Below the pieces are notes generated by a model that was given only the letters and a program-made list of their open reading frames with translations, searched no databases and was not told the DNA's origin. From Fidelibacterota bacterium TMED108 (GTDB taxonomy: Bacteria > Fidelibacterota > Marinisomatia > Marinisomatales > TCS55), in NCBI GenBank assembly GCA_002172545.1, contig NHFJ01000007.1, positions 68,343 to 98,974 on the forward strand: a stretch of DNA of 30,632 nucleotides, given 5' to 3'. Below, piece by piece: positions 16,911 through 26,566 of the stretch. The stretch's first letter is position 1. Every line of letters starts with the position of its first letter. Made by a program: the position numbers and the translations under genes.

Positions 16911-19900
16911 TTGATTAGAAAGACCCTACAAGTCAGTTTATTATTTTGGACGACCGTTTCTTTCGCATTATACGGCCAACAAGATTCGTCCATTGTGGAT
17001 ATACCAAGCCATTGGTATCCTGTATCAAAATACGTAATAAAGCCATTTGAAATAAGTTCACAAAGCCTAATTATACCTTCTGATTCAACAAGATATCAGA
17101 GTAGAGGCTTAATTAAACTGCCATTCTTTCTAATCAAGAACACACATGTAGCTAAAGACTGGTCAATAATTGAGATAAAAGGAAAAATTCAAGGGCGGTC
17201 ATACTCTATTCCTTTTATAGCACCAGTAGAATGGTATTTTGATAAAAAAATACAGATAAATAGAAAGATAGCCCTCACTAAGGTTATAAACGATACAACT
17301 CGCTCGATGGGTGCACAAGCTCAATTTTTACAAGACAATCGAGGAAGAGGGGTTGAAGTTATTGGAGTAAATGTTGGCCAACTCGGAAGAGTGTCTTTAT
17401 CAGCTCGAGGAAATGTAACCGTTAAAGGAAATCTAGTTTTTCAAGATCAAGAACTTATTCGGTCAAAGGTAAGTGAAACTCGAAACACACATTTGAAATT
17501 TGATCAAATGCAGCGAATCAGCGTTGAGGGGAAAGTTGGCGAAAGAATTTCTGTAAATGTAGACCATGACTCAGAGCGAGATTTCAATTGGGAAAATAAT
17601 ATTCGCATAAACTATAAAGGCAAAGAAGATGATATCATTCAATCGGTTGATGCAGGAAATGTATCATTAGCCCTTCCCGGGTCACAGTCACTAATGGGCT
17701 CAGCCAATCATCAAGGACTCTTTGGAGTAAAAACTACTTCTAAATTTGGGCCAATGAACGTTACGGCTATTGCATCTGTTGTAAATACAGAAAAAAAATC
17801 TGAGCAATATAAAGGCACAAGTGAATCTCAAACTCAAGAAATTAAAGATTATAGTTATGTGAAAAATCAATATTTCTTTGTTCATGAGTGGTTTAGAAAT
17901 GGATCGCAAACAACGCTCAATAATGTACCGGTTCAAATCCCTCCATTTTATCCTCTTAAGGAGGGGTTACACCAAATTGGAAATATTGTAATTAGAAATT
18001 TTGAATTGTATCAACTTGACCAGTCAACAAATTCTGAGACAAATCCTGGTACTGCTTTTGCTGATCTACTTTCCCCAGAAGAAAGTAATGACCAAACAGG
18101 GAATTTTAAGAGACTAGATCAAGGTCAAGATTATACCCTTAGCGAAGACCTTGGATTTATACGTTTGCGTCAAAAAGCAACCGACGAAGTAATTGGTTGT
18201 ACCTATGTAATAACAGATCGCATTACTGGAGATACGCTTTATGCGGTTGGTGAAGGGATTTCACAAACAAATGAAGCATTAAAATTAAAAATGCTAAAAC
18301 CAAGAAATCTTAACCCAAGCCATCCGGTGTGGCCTTTGATGTTTAAAAATGTATACTACCTTGGCACAAATAATATTAATAAAGAAGGATTTGATTTACG
18401 AATCGTAAATGATCGACTCACAGTACCAAGCCATCTTGATAGTCAAGGTAATCCGTATATTACATTATTTGGATTGGATAGTCTAAATGAGAGCGGGTTA
18501 CGAGTAGCGGATCAAAAAATAGACTTAACAAATCCAAACATTATCAATCTGGTTAATGGTGAAATATTTTTCCCCTCATTTCATCCTTTTGCAGCAGATA
18601 CCATTTCAGATGGAAATCAAACTGTAGGATTGAAAGGATCCTTAGGAGAAGGAAAGATGTATTTTTCTACCCAAAGGACACAAATAAGCAATGACAGTAG
18701 ATTTACAATTGAAGTTGATTATTCAAATCAAAGTTCGACAATCAATCTTGGCTTTATGATTGTTGAAGGAAGTGAGCAAGTTTCAAGAGGGGGCGTACCT
18801 CTAAAAAGAGGAATAGACTATCAAGTTGACTATTTCAGCGGTACAATTATTTTGTCAGACAATATTGATCCAAATGCTGAGCTTGATGTGACCTACGATA
18901 GGCATCAATTTGTAAATTTTGATAAAAAAACAATTTTGGGAGTTAGGTCTCAAATGGATTTTGGTGAAAATTCTTTTATAGGAGGTACTGCGCTTTATTA
19001 CAATCAGTCAATTATGAATGAAAAAGTTGAAGTTGGATATGAACCAATGCGAAACTTCATGTTTGGTGTAAATGGTAGATTTAAACAAGACCTTCCTTTT
19101 GTGACAAGCTCGTTGGATAAATTACCATTTATTGAAACTGATAAACAGTCTGGAGTTTCTTTCGAAGGTGAGTTTGCTCAAATTTTACCAAATCCAAACC
19201 CAATAAATAATAGCGCGACAGGTGATCCTAATGGTGTAGCATTTATTGATGATTTTGAAGGATCAAAAAGAACAACATCCATACCTATTTTGCGCCGTTT
19301 TTGGAGAGAGGCTTCTGCGCCAATTGACCAGCTAGCGGGAACGCCTGCCTTGCAATACAAACGAGCAAAATTAAGATGGTTCAATCCTTTTGCTCAAATA
19401 AGAACAAAAGATATTTGGCCGAATTTGTCAACCTCTATACAAGCGCAGAATGAGACAACGGATATTTTAGTATTGAGATACAATAAGAAATCCCATCAAG
19501 AGGATATTCCAAATGATTCCTTATGGAGCGGTATCATAACCCCATTTCATTCTGGAGACTATGACCAAACTCAAACGAAATTTTTTGAAATCTGGTTACA
19601 AGGAGAAGGCGCTACTGTTTCAGTTGACCTTGGTCAGATAAGTGAAGACAGAGATGGAAATGGTAAATTGAACACTGAAGATATTCCAGTTGGAGGCTTG
19701 ATAGGAGATGGTATTTTGGATGATGAGGAAGATGTGGGCCTTGATGGATGTAGCGATGCATTTGAAAATGGGTGGGGTGGGTGCTTAGACCCCCTAGGTC
19801 TATCTTATTCTGATTATTTAAATTTAGGTGAAGAAATTTTAATAAATGCTAATAATGACATTTTACCTGATGACCCAAACGATGATAATTGGGAGTACGT

Positions 19901-22900
19901 TGAAGGAAGCAATGATTATACTAAAATCAATGGAACGGAGAATAATGCATTAGACGCAGGAAGATATCCTGACACAGAAGATTTAGATAGAACGGGTTTT
20001 TTAGATAGAACAAATGACTATTTTACGAAATCATTTTCACTGTCCGATACAACGTATTTGGCAGGTGAAACTAAAACAAAAAATGGAGAATTAACCGGTT
20101 GGAAGCTTTTTAGAGTACCTTTGGTTGACTTTGAAGCAATAAATACATTAAAGGATAAATCCTGGGACAATATCCACCATTTACGTTTACGCATCAGCGA
20201 TACAGCTCAACCAACCACTATCTATGTAGCGAAAATTGAACTAGTTGGAAATGAATGGCAAGAACTAGGAATAGCAACAGATACAAGTGAGGTTTACAGA
20301 AAGGAAAACTCTGATTCGCTATTCGCAATTTCTGTAATTAATACCGATGACAATGCAAACTATAGACCCCCGCGAGGTGTACAGGGAGAATTTGATAGAA
20401 TAAATCAGATTCGATCTAAAGAGCAATCACTGGTAATGAAATTCAATGATTTACCCTCAAATACAAGTGGTGCAGCAATGAAAACACTTATGTCTTTAAG
20501 CGGTGATCGTGCGCAAAGTTATTTATCGTACGATAGAATGAAAATGTATGTTTATGGATCTAGTTCTTCCATCACAAATGAAAAATCTGATGTACAAATG
20601 TTTATGCGCTTTGGATTTGGTAATAATTATTATGAAATTTCTCAGCCAGTATATGATGGGTGGGATGAATCATTAAATCGTAACTCAATTGATCTTGATT
20701 TAAAATGGTTAACTAGTTTGAAGCTCCAAGACTCTACATCAATAAATAAATTCTCCAAAACTGATATATTTAAAGATTCAACAGATCTCAAAGAATATCT
20801 TTTTACAGATGAAGTCGGGATTGAAACTGGTAAATCAATTAAGATAAAAGGACAACCTTCTTTAAATAGGATTCAATATTTTGTCGTGGGTGTCAAAAAT
20901 CTATCTGGAATACCAATTTCTGGAGAAGTTTGGCTTGATGAATTAAGGCTAAGTGGAGTAAAAAGAGATAAAGGTGTATCTATGAGACTGCAGAGTAGAT
21001 TTAATTTTGCTGATCTAGTAAATACATCATTTGCCTATAGAAGACAAGATGCCGATTTTCATACACTTCAAAAAAGACTAGGATCAAATCGTTCCAATGA
21101 AAGCTTAAATATGAATGCAGGATTTAACCTTGATAAGCTTATGCCGTCAGAATGGGGAATAAAAGTGCCAATATCTACCAGTTTTGCCCAGGCAATTAAT
21201 AAGCCTAAATACTTTCCTGGCCAAGATGTCCTAGTAGATCAATCATCTCCTCCTGACTCTATTTTAAATATTAACAATTCATTGAGTATGAATATATCTG
21301 CATCAAAAACATCAAAGTCTGACAATAGAATAATTAAATATACTCTAGATAAGATAAAGACTAGATTTAGCATGAATAGAAGACTTGCATCAAATGAAAT
21401 TCAAAAAGAAATTTTAAATGAATCTTATTCTGGTGGCTTGAGCTATGCTTTGCCCTTTGGGAGAAATAATTACATAATGCCTCTTAAGTGGATGTCATCA
21501 GTTCCTTGGATTGGCGAAAAGTTGGGCAGTACACACTTATACTACACCCCCAGTGCTTTGAATGCTTCAATAAACTACAACGAACAGCTTTCTCAGCGAA
21601 CCCCCAGAAAGGGAGAAAAATCTCCAGATGATTATAACTTTGGATTGAGTCAGTCATATATCATGGATTATAAGATAACAGAGATGGTATCTACAAAATA
21701 CAGTAGATCGGTTAATAGCAATATGGCGGAGTCTAGAGGCTACCAATTAAATTCAATTATGAAGGGTGATGTAGGGTTTATTTCCGATGTAAATGAAAGT
21801 TTTAATTCATCATTTTCGCCGGTAATTTTTGATTGGCTTAAACCTTCATTCAGCTATTCTTCAAATTATAGATGGAACAAATCCAGAGATAAAAATATCG
21901 AAGGTTCAAATATATCTAGTCAACTTAGACTCTCTTCAGGTGTAACATTATCGCCAACGCGATTAGTAGAAATTTTCTATAAACCATCAACTGCAAGAAG
22001 TACACCAGCGCGTACTCCAACCAGAAATTCATCTTCTCGTTCACGCAGACGTATACCTGGAAAAAATATTTCTGAAGAAGATACTGGTTTTGATGATTCT
22101 TACGAAGAGACCAGAGAGAAAAAACCTGAAAAAGTTAAAAAGAAAAGAGAAAATAAGATTCTTAACTCAATGCACAGTATAACAAAAAAGTTCAGTCCGA
22201 TTAATATTTCGTATAATGAAAATTATAATAAAACAGGTTTAGGGGTTCTGGGTGAAACTCCATTTGCTTATCGCTTAGGCTTTGAAAGAGAGCACGGGCT
22301 AGAACACTCGAGCCAGGTAGGTTCAAATACCGGAAATTTTGACCGTAAAAGAGATTTTTCAATTCGATCTGGTGTAAGCTTAACCAGAATGATAAATATC
22401 GCATTTAATTATGCTCAAAATGTATCTAACAACTTAAGGGGGTCTGGATTAGAGCAAAGATCTGTTTCAAGGGACTATTTATCTTATGGAGAATACCTTG
22501 AAAACGGTTTCCCTTTTCTTGGTTGGTCAATTAGGCTTACTGGTCTTGAAAGAAATAAATTTATAAGTAAATATGTAAATTCATTAAGCTTTGATCATGC
22601 AACTACCGGCAAAGAGAGTAGATCGTGGCAATTTGATCAATTCTCAGGACCACCAATTTCATTTTTTGCAATTGATGATTTCATTTCATCCTATAGAGAC
22701 AATCAAAGAACCTCTAGGGTAAATATGAATTTTGCACCTTTAATAGGCGCAACAGTTGCTTTAAAAAAAGGTGTTTCAATAAATATGAGACATAATCGGA
22801 CTATGTCAAAAGAGATTACAGCAAATGGGGGACAGAAAATTTTTAATGATCAATCCTATCTTATTTCAGCAAACTATGCTCATAAAGGAGGGTTTAATAT

Positions 22901-23186
22901 TCCAGTGCCATTTTTTGATAATTATAAAATTAATAATCAGGTTAATTTTACCTTTAATTTTGATATGAATAAAAACAGAACACTTCAAAAAGCTCAGGAA
23001 GCAGTAAAATTTGCGGAAACTACATTTACCACAAGTTGGAAATCAGGTTTTCGCTTAACATATTCATTTTCAAAATCCGTTAGTGGTAGTATGGTATGGG
23101 AGTACAGGGAAAATGATTCAAAACATACCGGTAAAAAAGTGGACAGAGATTTTGGATTTGATGTTAACTTGGCAATAAGAGGATGA
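16911..23186 (+). CDS. sprA: SprA/Sov type IX secretion outer-membrane translocon
   Basis: A 2091-residue outer-membrane protein, the expected scale for SprA (Sov), the very large barrel through which T9SS cargo leaves the cell. The signal peptide ends at about residue 22 (LYG|QQD). The N-terminal region has SprA hallmarks: VGQLGRVSLSARGNVTVKGN, the EGKVGERISVNVDHDSERDF block, and SLALPGSQSLMGSANHQGLFG followed by KTTSKFGPMNVT. A second conserved block is FIDDFEGSKRTTSIPI (about 779-794). Around residues 905-1040 lies an acidic, Asp/Asn-rich segment (DRDGNGKLNTEDIP) that could bind calcium. Most of the rest is amphipathic barrel strands. A basic stretch at about 1690-1760 (RSRRR, then EKKPEKVKKKRE) interrupts the last third; SprA proteins often have a charged linker there. 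It is preceded by a perfect Shine-Dalgarno and overlaps the next gene by four bases. Confidence 0.93.
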   Translation: MIRKTLQVSLLFWTTVSFALYGQQDSSIVDIPSHWYPVSKYVIKPFEISSQSLIIPSDSTRYQSRGLIKLPFFLIKNTHVAKDWSIIEIKGKIQGRSYSIPFIAPVEWYFDKKIQINRKIALTKVINDTTRSMGAQAQFLQDNRGRGVEVIGVNVGQLGRVSLSARGNVTVKGNLVFQDQELIRSKVSETRNTHLKFDQMQRISVEGKVGERISVNVDHDSERDFNWENNIRINYKGKEDDIIQSVDAGNVSLALPGSQSLMGSANHQGLFGVKTTSKFGPMNVTAIASVVNTEKKSEQYKGTSESQTQEIKDYSYVKNQYFFVHEWFRNGSQTTLNNVPVQIPPFYPLKEGLHQIGNIVIRNFELYQLDQSTNSETNPGTAFADLLSPEESNDQTGNFKRLDQGQDYTLSEDLGFIRLRQKATDEVIGCTYVITDRITGDTLYAVGEGISQTNEALKLKMLKPRNLNPSHPVWPLMFKNVYYLGTNNINKEGFDLRIVNDRLTVPSHLDSQGNPYITLFGLDSLNESGLRVADQKIDLTNPNIINLVNGEIFFPSFHPFAADTISDGNQTVGLKGSLGEGKMYFSTQRTQISNDSRFTIEVDYSNQSSTINLGFMIVEGSEQVSRGGVPLKRGIDYQVDYFSGTIILSDNIDPNAELDVTYDRHQFVNFDKKTILGVRSQMDFGENSFIGGTALYYNQSIMNEKVEVGYEPMRNFMFGVNGRFKQDLPFVTSSLDKLPFIETDKQSGVSFEGEFAQILPNPNPINNSATGDPNGVAFIDDFEGSKRTTSIPILRRFWREASAPIDQLAGTPALQYKRAKLRWFNPFAQIRTKDIWPNLSTSIQAQNETTDILVLRYNKKSHQEDIPNDSLWSGIITPFHSGDYDQTQTKFFEIWLQGEGATVSVDLGQISEDRDGNGKLNTEDIPVGGLIGDGILDDEEDVGLDGCSDAFENGWGGCLDPLGLSYSDYLNLGEEILINANNDILPDDPNDDNWEYVEGSNDYTKINGTENNALDAGRYPDTEDLDRTGFLDRTNDYFTKSFSLSDTTYLAGETKTKNGELTGWKLFRVPLVDFEAINTLKDKSWDNIHHLRLRISDTAQPTTIYVAKIELVGNEWQELGIATDTSEVYRKENSDSLFAISVINTDDNANYRPPRGVQGEFDRINQIRSKEQSLVMKFNDLPSNTSGAAMKTLMSLSGDRAQSYLSYDRMKMYVYGSSSSITNEKSDVQMFMRFGFGNNYYEISQPVYDGWDESLNRNSIDLDLKWLTSLKLQDSTSINKFSKTDIFKDSTDLKEYLFTDEVGIETGKSIKIKGQPSLNRIQYFVVGVKNLSGIPISGEVWLDELRLSGVKRDKGVSMRLQSRFNFADLVNTSFAYRRQDADFHTLQKRLGSNRSNESLNMNAGFNLDKLMPSEWGIKVPISTSFAQAINKPKYFPGQDVLVDQSSPPDSILNINNSLSMNISASKTSKSDNRIIKYTLDKIKTRFSMNRRLASNEIQKEILNESYSGGLSYALPFGRNNYIMPLKWMSSVPWIGEKLGSTHLYYTPSALNASINYNEQLSQRTPRKGEKSPDDYNFGLSQSYIMDYKITEMVSTKYSRSVNSNMAESRGYQLNSIMKGDVGFISDVNESFNSSFSPVIFDWLKPSFSYSSNYRWNKSRDKNIEGSNISSQLRLSSGVTLSPTRLVEIFYKPSTARSTPARTPTRNSSSRSRRRIPGKNISEEDTGFDDSYEETREKKPEKVKKKRENKILNSMHSITKKFSPINISYNENYNKTGLGVLGETPFAYRLGFEREHGLEHSSQVGSNTGNFDRKRDFSIRSGVSLTRMINIAFNYAQNVSNNLRGSGLEQRSVSRDYLSYGEYLENGFPFLGWSIRLTGLERNKFISKYVNSLSFDHATTGKESRSWQFDQFSGPPISFFAIDDFISSYRDNQRTSRVNMNFAPLIGATVALKKGVSINMRHNRTMSKEITANGGQKIFNDQSYLISANYAHKGGFNIPVPFFDNYKINNQVNFTFNFDMNKNRTLQKAQEAVKFAETTFTTSWKSGFRLTYSFSKSVSGSMVWEYRENDSKHTGKKVDRDFGFDVNLAIRG

Positions 23187-24106
23187 TGAAAAATTTAAAT
23201 TTTATAACACTATTTTGTTTGGTTACATTTGGTGGATGCCAGTCAAAATCTCCCATTTTCAATGCGGATAAAGCATTTAACTATTTAGTTAAGCAATGTG
23301 ATTTTGGTCCTCGTGACCCGGGATCAATAGGACATGAAAAGGCCTTAGAGTATTACTTAGCTACCTTTAAAAATTTAGCGGATACTGTTTTTACTCAATC
23401 GTTTGATGATAAAATGCCCCGAACAGGAGCACAAGTTACGATGAATAATGTCATTGCACGATTTAATACCAGTTCACCAAGGCAAATTATGATTTCAGCG
23501 CATTGGGACACAAGACCTTGGGCAGAAAATAGCAATAGTGTCATGCGAAAGAATTCTCCAATCATAGGAGCAAATGATGGGGCAAGTGGAGTTGCGGTTC
23601 TGCTTGAATTGGCAAACGTACTTCATAAAAATCCTCCTCCTATTGGAATAAATATCGTATTGTTTGACGCTGAAGACTATGGAGTCCCGGGTGATAATTG
23701 GACATATTGTATTGGCTCACAGTACTTTGCACGAAACTTGCCAATACCATATCCTGAAAGCGCTATAAATATTGATATGATTGCAGATAGGCAGCCAGAA
23801 TTTTTCATAGAGCGTATATCCTATCAGCAAAATGCGGCATTGGTATTAGAGCTTTGGGAGTTATCAGAAAATCTTGGCCTTAAAGCATTCAAAAAACAAG
23901 CAAAGCATGCTGTCTTTGACGACCATGTACCTCTTTATGAGATTGCAGGAATCCCTGCTGTAAACATCATTGATTTTGACTTTCCAAATGATAAAGTAAA
24001 TTATCACCATACACATTATGACATTGTACAAAATTGTTCACCGGAGGGAATGGGTCAAGTAGGAACCTTATTAGTGAACTACATTTATAAATTTGATGAA
24101 AAGTAG
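23183..24106 (+). CDS. M28-family glutaminyl-peptide cyclotransferase (glutaminyl cyclase)
   Basis: About 307 residues; the start is ATG at 23183 or 23186, both overlapping the sprA stop. The N-terminus has a hydrophobic stretch ending FGGCQS, a near-lipobox with Cys19, so it is probably an anchored lipoprotein. The M28 metal-site blocks are SAHWDTRPWA (H107, D109), GANDGASG (D132), LFDAEDYG (E164, D165), NIDMIADR, DDHVPL (246-250) and HHTHYD (275-280). The DDHVPL block, the late HHT histidine and the final helix match type II (animal-like) glutaminyl cyclases more than aminopeptidases. The reaction would turn N-terminal Gln of exported proteins into pyroglutamate. Most signal peptides in this window expose such a Gln. 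An aminopeptidase role is the alternative. Confidence 0.82.
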   Translation: MMKNLNFITLFCLVTFGGCQSKSPIFNADKAFNYLVKQCDFGPRDPGSIGHEKALEYYLATFKNLADTVFTQSFDDKMPRTGAQVTMNNVIARFNTSSPRQIMISAHWDTRPWAENSNSVMRKNSPIIGANDGASGVAVLLELANVLHKNPPPIGINIVLFDAEDYGVPGDNWTYCIGSQYFARNLPIPYPESAINIDMIADRQPEFFIERISYQQNAALVLELWELSENLGLKAFKKQAKHAVFDDHVPLYEIAGIPAVNIIDFDFPNDKVNYHHTHYDIVQNCSPEGMGQVGTLLVNYIYKFDEK

Positions 24107-24923
24107 AATTAATAAAATAAGCTTTATTTTTATTACATCTTTTCTGATGTTTAGCTGTGAAGAGCCGTCTTCAATAGCTGAACCATTCCCAATAAATGAA
24201 ATCAATTTTGATTATTTACAGGGATCTGACAAGCTCTATATTTCTGCGAGAGTAAGTCAGCGTTATATGAATTCATCGCTAGATTCTGTTGAGGTACTGT
24301 GGAGCGGTATCAATGCGGCTAATGCAAACGACACGCTGAAGTTGTTTGATGACGGATCAGAAGGCGATATACTTTCTAGTGACAATATTTTTTCAAGGAA
24401 AATTTTAAATTCTAATTCTGTAATTGCAAATGTAATTCCAAAGGGGGCTAAGGATTCAGTATTCTTATCAATACAAAGCGTATTCAAGGGAAGATTAATT
24501 CAGTCCGATGTTGAATTCTTTGTTTTGGGTAACATACATCCAAAAATAGGTTCCATTGTATTGCCTCAAAGTGTAGATAGACCCTCATCTAATGCAGACC
24601 CTAATATTGTAAATACAATTAAATTTACAGTTTCAGCTAATGCATCTGATGCCAATGGGTTAGAAGATATAAAAAGAGTTTTTTTCAGATCTTATCATGT
24701 TGGCTTAGATTCTTTGATGAACAATGGAAATCCAATTTTATTGCTTGATGACGGTTCTGGTCCTAATGGTAACGGTGACCTTCAAAAAGGGGATGGTACT
24801 TTTTCAAGGACTATATCTATAGCGGAAAATGCTTTAGTGGGTACTTATCATTGGACATTTGAGGCGCAAGACCAATCAAATGCTTACAGTGACACTGTTA
24901 AAAGAACTATTATTGTTAAATGA
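24096..24923 (+). CDS. Unknown lipoprotein with paired DDG-type Ig-like repeats
   Basis: A 275-residue protein with start ATG at 24096, overlapping the cyclase stop by 11 bases. The signal sequence ends at LMFSCEE, so Cys21 is the likely lipidation site, although the -3 and -2 residues are unusual. The mature part seems to be two beta-sandwich units, each closing with a similar acidic loop: LFDDGSEGDILSSDNIFS (about 83-100) and LLDDGSGPNGNGDLQKGDGTFS (about 217-237, second half given as key residues DG and FS). Such loops are typical of calcium-binding Ig-like repeats in secreted proteins. I do not recognise a named family. Its place between a glutaminyl cyclase and a sorting-domain protein in a sprA operon suggests a T9SS accessory lipoprotein, but that is inference. 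Confidence 0.72.
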   Translation: MKSRINKISFIFITSFLMFSCEEPSSIAEPFPINEINFDYLQGSDKLYISARVSQRYMNSSLDSVEVLWSGINAANANDTLKLFDDGSEGDILSSDNIFSRKILNSNSVIANVIPKGAKDSVFLSIQSVFKGRLIQSDVEFFVLGNIHPKIGSIVLPQSVDRPSSNADPNIVNTIKFTVSANASDANGLEDIKRVFFRSYHVGLDSLMNNGNPILLLDDGSGPNGNGDLQKGDGTFSRTISIAENALVGTYHWTFEAQDQSNAYSDTVKRTIIVK

Positions 24924-26566
24924 AAAAATTAACCATTATATTTTTATCTTTTTCCTTTATCCTGGGTCAGGATATGATCCCAAGAAAATATAAAATGAGA
25001 TACTCAAACTTTGATAGTAGTGCTTATCGTGGTTTGAAAACAAATATCATAGGAGATATTGTACCTCAAACTGATACTTTGTTATGGCTAGGAACAGGAT
25101 CGGGTCTTGCAGTATTGCGAGACACATTATCAATATATACATTAACATCAACTAAAGAGATTGGTGATGGTCAGACATCAACTTCTACGCCTGAAGGTGC
25201 GGTTTCAGCTCTTGCTGTTAATGGAAATTCTTTGTTTGCGGCTTTTGCAAAAAGCGGAGATAACATAACAATTGGAAACGGACTTATTTATTCTTCAAAC
25301 TCAACTGGTAATTCAACTAGCTGGACTTATTTCGACCAATTAACTGATACAGATGCAGACTCTTTGTCTCCGTTTGCTAAACGTTTTTTTAGAGCTCTTC
25401 CAATTACTGTAAAAGAAGCAAACGTTACCTATGATGCTTCAATAAATGGAAATGATATTTATATAACTAGCTGGGCCGGTGGATTAAGAAGGTATAATAC
25501 TATTACAAAAATCTGGCAAAGAATACCTCTACCCCATGATAGCGATTTAGCGCTGAATACTTGCGATGAATCAAGTTACATCTCCACTTCTAGTGGGAGC
25601 ATTTTAAAAGATTTTTATCTTAATCCTCGCGATCCAAATGATGGAGGAAATCATAACCATAAAGCATTCTCGGTTATAAGCTATTCTGACACAGTGTGGG
25701 TTGGAACAGCAAACGGAATTAATAGAGGACTGATCGGTGCGTATGGATGTATAGATTGGACGCACTACACATCACCAGCGGACGGGTTGACTGGTGGATT
25801 TGTGGTTGATCTAGCTGTCCAAAGATATAAGGGGTATACAATAATTTGGGCAGCAACAGTGCTTGCAGAAACAGGAGAATCCAATGGAGTAAGTTATTCT
25901 ATTGATGGAGGAGACACCTGGAACTCAACTCTTTTGGGCGAAAGAGCGTATAATATAACTGCGTCTGATTCGATTGTTTTAGTAGCTTCAAAAACAGGTC
26001 TTTGGAAAACAGTTATCGACGATCCTGCAGATATAGCTAAGCCTTGGGCAAAGTATAAATCAGCAAAACAAGTATTAGAGGTGGGTTCAACTGGAACATA
26101 TAGAATTGATGAAATTTTGAGCGATGAGGTTGTTGCGGTTTCTTATGACAAGCGACCTTTTTATTCATCTGATGCAACAATTTGGATTAGCTCTTGGGAT
26201 GGTCTTGCTCGAGCAATGAATACATTTGGAGGAAATTGGCAAATTTATAGACCTAATTATGACCCTAAAAAAGCGTATGCTTATCCAAATCCTTTTTCTC
26301 CATATGAACACAACCAATTGCAGGGAAGTGGATATGTTCATATCAACTTAAATGTAAAAGTTTCATTTGTAGTAAAGATGGATGTATTCAATTTTGCAAT
26401 GGAAAAAGTTTCAACTCAGGAGTTTGACAGGCGAAGAAGTAGTACGGGTTCATTTAAATGGAACGGTAAAGATGACAGTGGAAGAATTGTAGATAATGGT
26501 GTCTATTTTATAAGACTAGAGTATGATGAAAAGGTTGAGTGGATAAAACTCATAGTGGTAAAATAA
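24920..26566 (+). CDS. Secreted beta-propeller protein with T9SS/FlgD-like C-terminal domain (PorZ-like architecture)
   Basis: A 548-residue protein that starts at an ATGA overlap with the previous gene. The signal peptide is residues 1-16 (FILG|QDM). Residues about 40-440 contain repeats of the two-component-regulator/sialidase propeller type, such as TLLWLGTGSGLAVL, TVWVGTANGINRG and SYSIDGGDTWNS. The last ~97 residues, from YAYPNPFSPYE (about 452), form a FlgD-Ig-like type-A sorting domain ending KWNGKDDSGRIVDNGVYF and an EWIKLIVVK tail. The C-terminal domain suggests export and surface attachment through T9SS. A propeller plus CTD encoded beside sprA and porV recalls PorZ, the propeller protein that helps attach cargo in Porphyromonas, but it is shorter than PorZ and could simply be cargo. 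Confidence 0.82.
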   Translation: MKKLTIIFLSFSFILGQDMIPRKYKMRYSNFDSSAYRGLKTNIIGDIVPQTDTLLWLGTGSGLAVLRDTLSIYTLTSTKEIGDGQTSTSTPEGAVSALAVNGNSLFAAFAKSGDNITIGNGLIYSSNSTGNSTSWTYFDQLTDTDADSLSPFAKRFFRALPITVKEANVTYDASINGNDIYITSWAGGLRRYNTITKIWQRIPLPHDSDLALNTCDESSYISTSSGSILKDFYLNPRDPNDGGNHNHKAFSVISYSDTVWVGTANGINRGLIGAYGCIDWTHYTSPADGLTGGFVVDLAVQRYKGYTIIWAATVLAETGESNGVSYSIDGGDTWNSTLLGERAYNITASDSIVLVASKTGLWKTVIDDPADIAKPWAKYKSAKQVLEVGSTGTYRIDEILSDEVVAVSYDKRPFYSSDATIWISSWDGLARAMNTFGGNWQIYRPNYDPKKAYAYPNPFSPYEHNQLQGSGYVHINLNVKVSFVVKMDVFNFAMEKVSTQEFDRRRSSTGSFKWNGKDDSGRIVDNGVYFIRLEYDEKVEWIKLIVVK

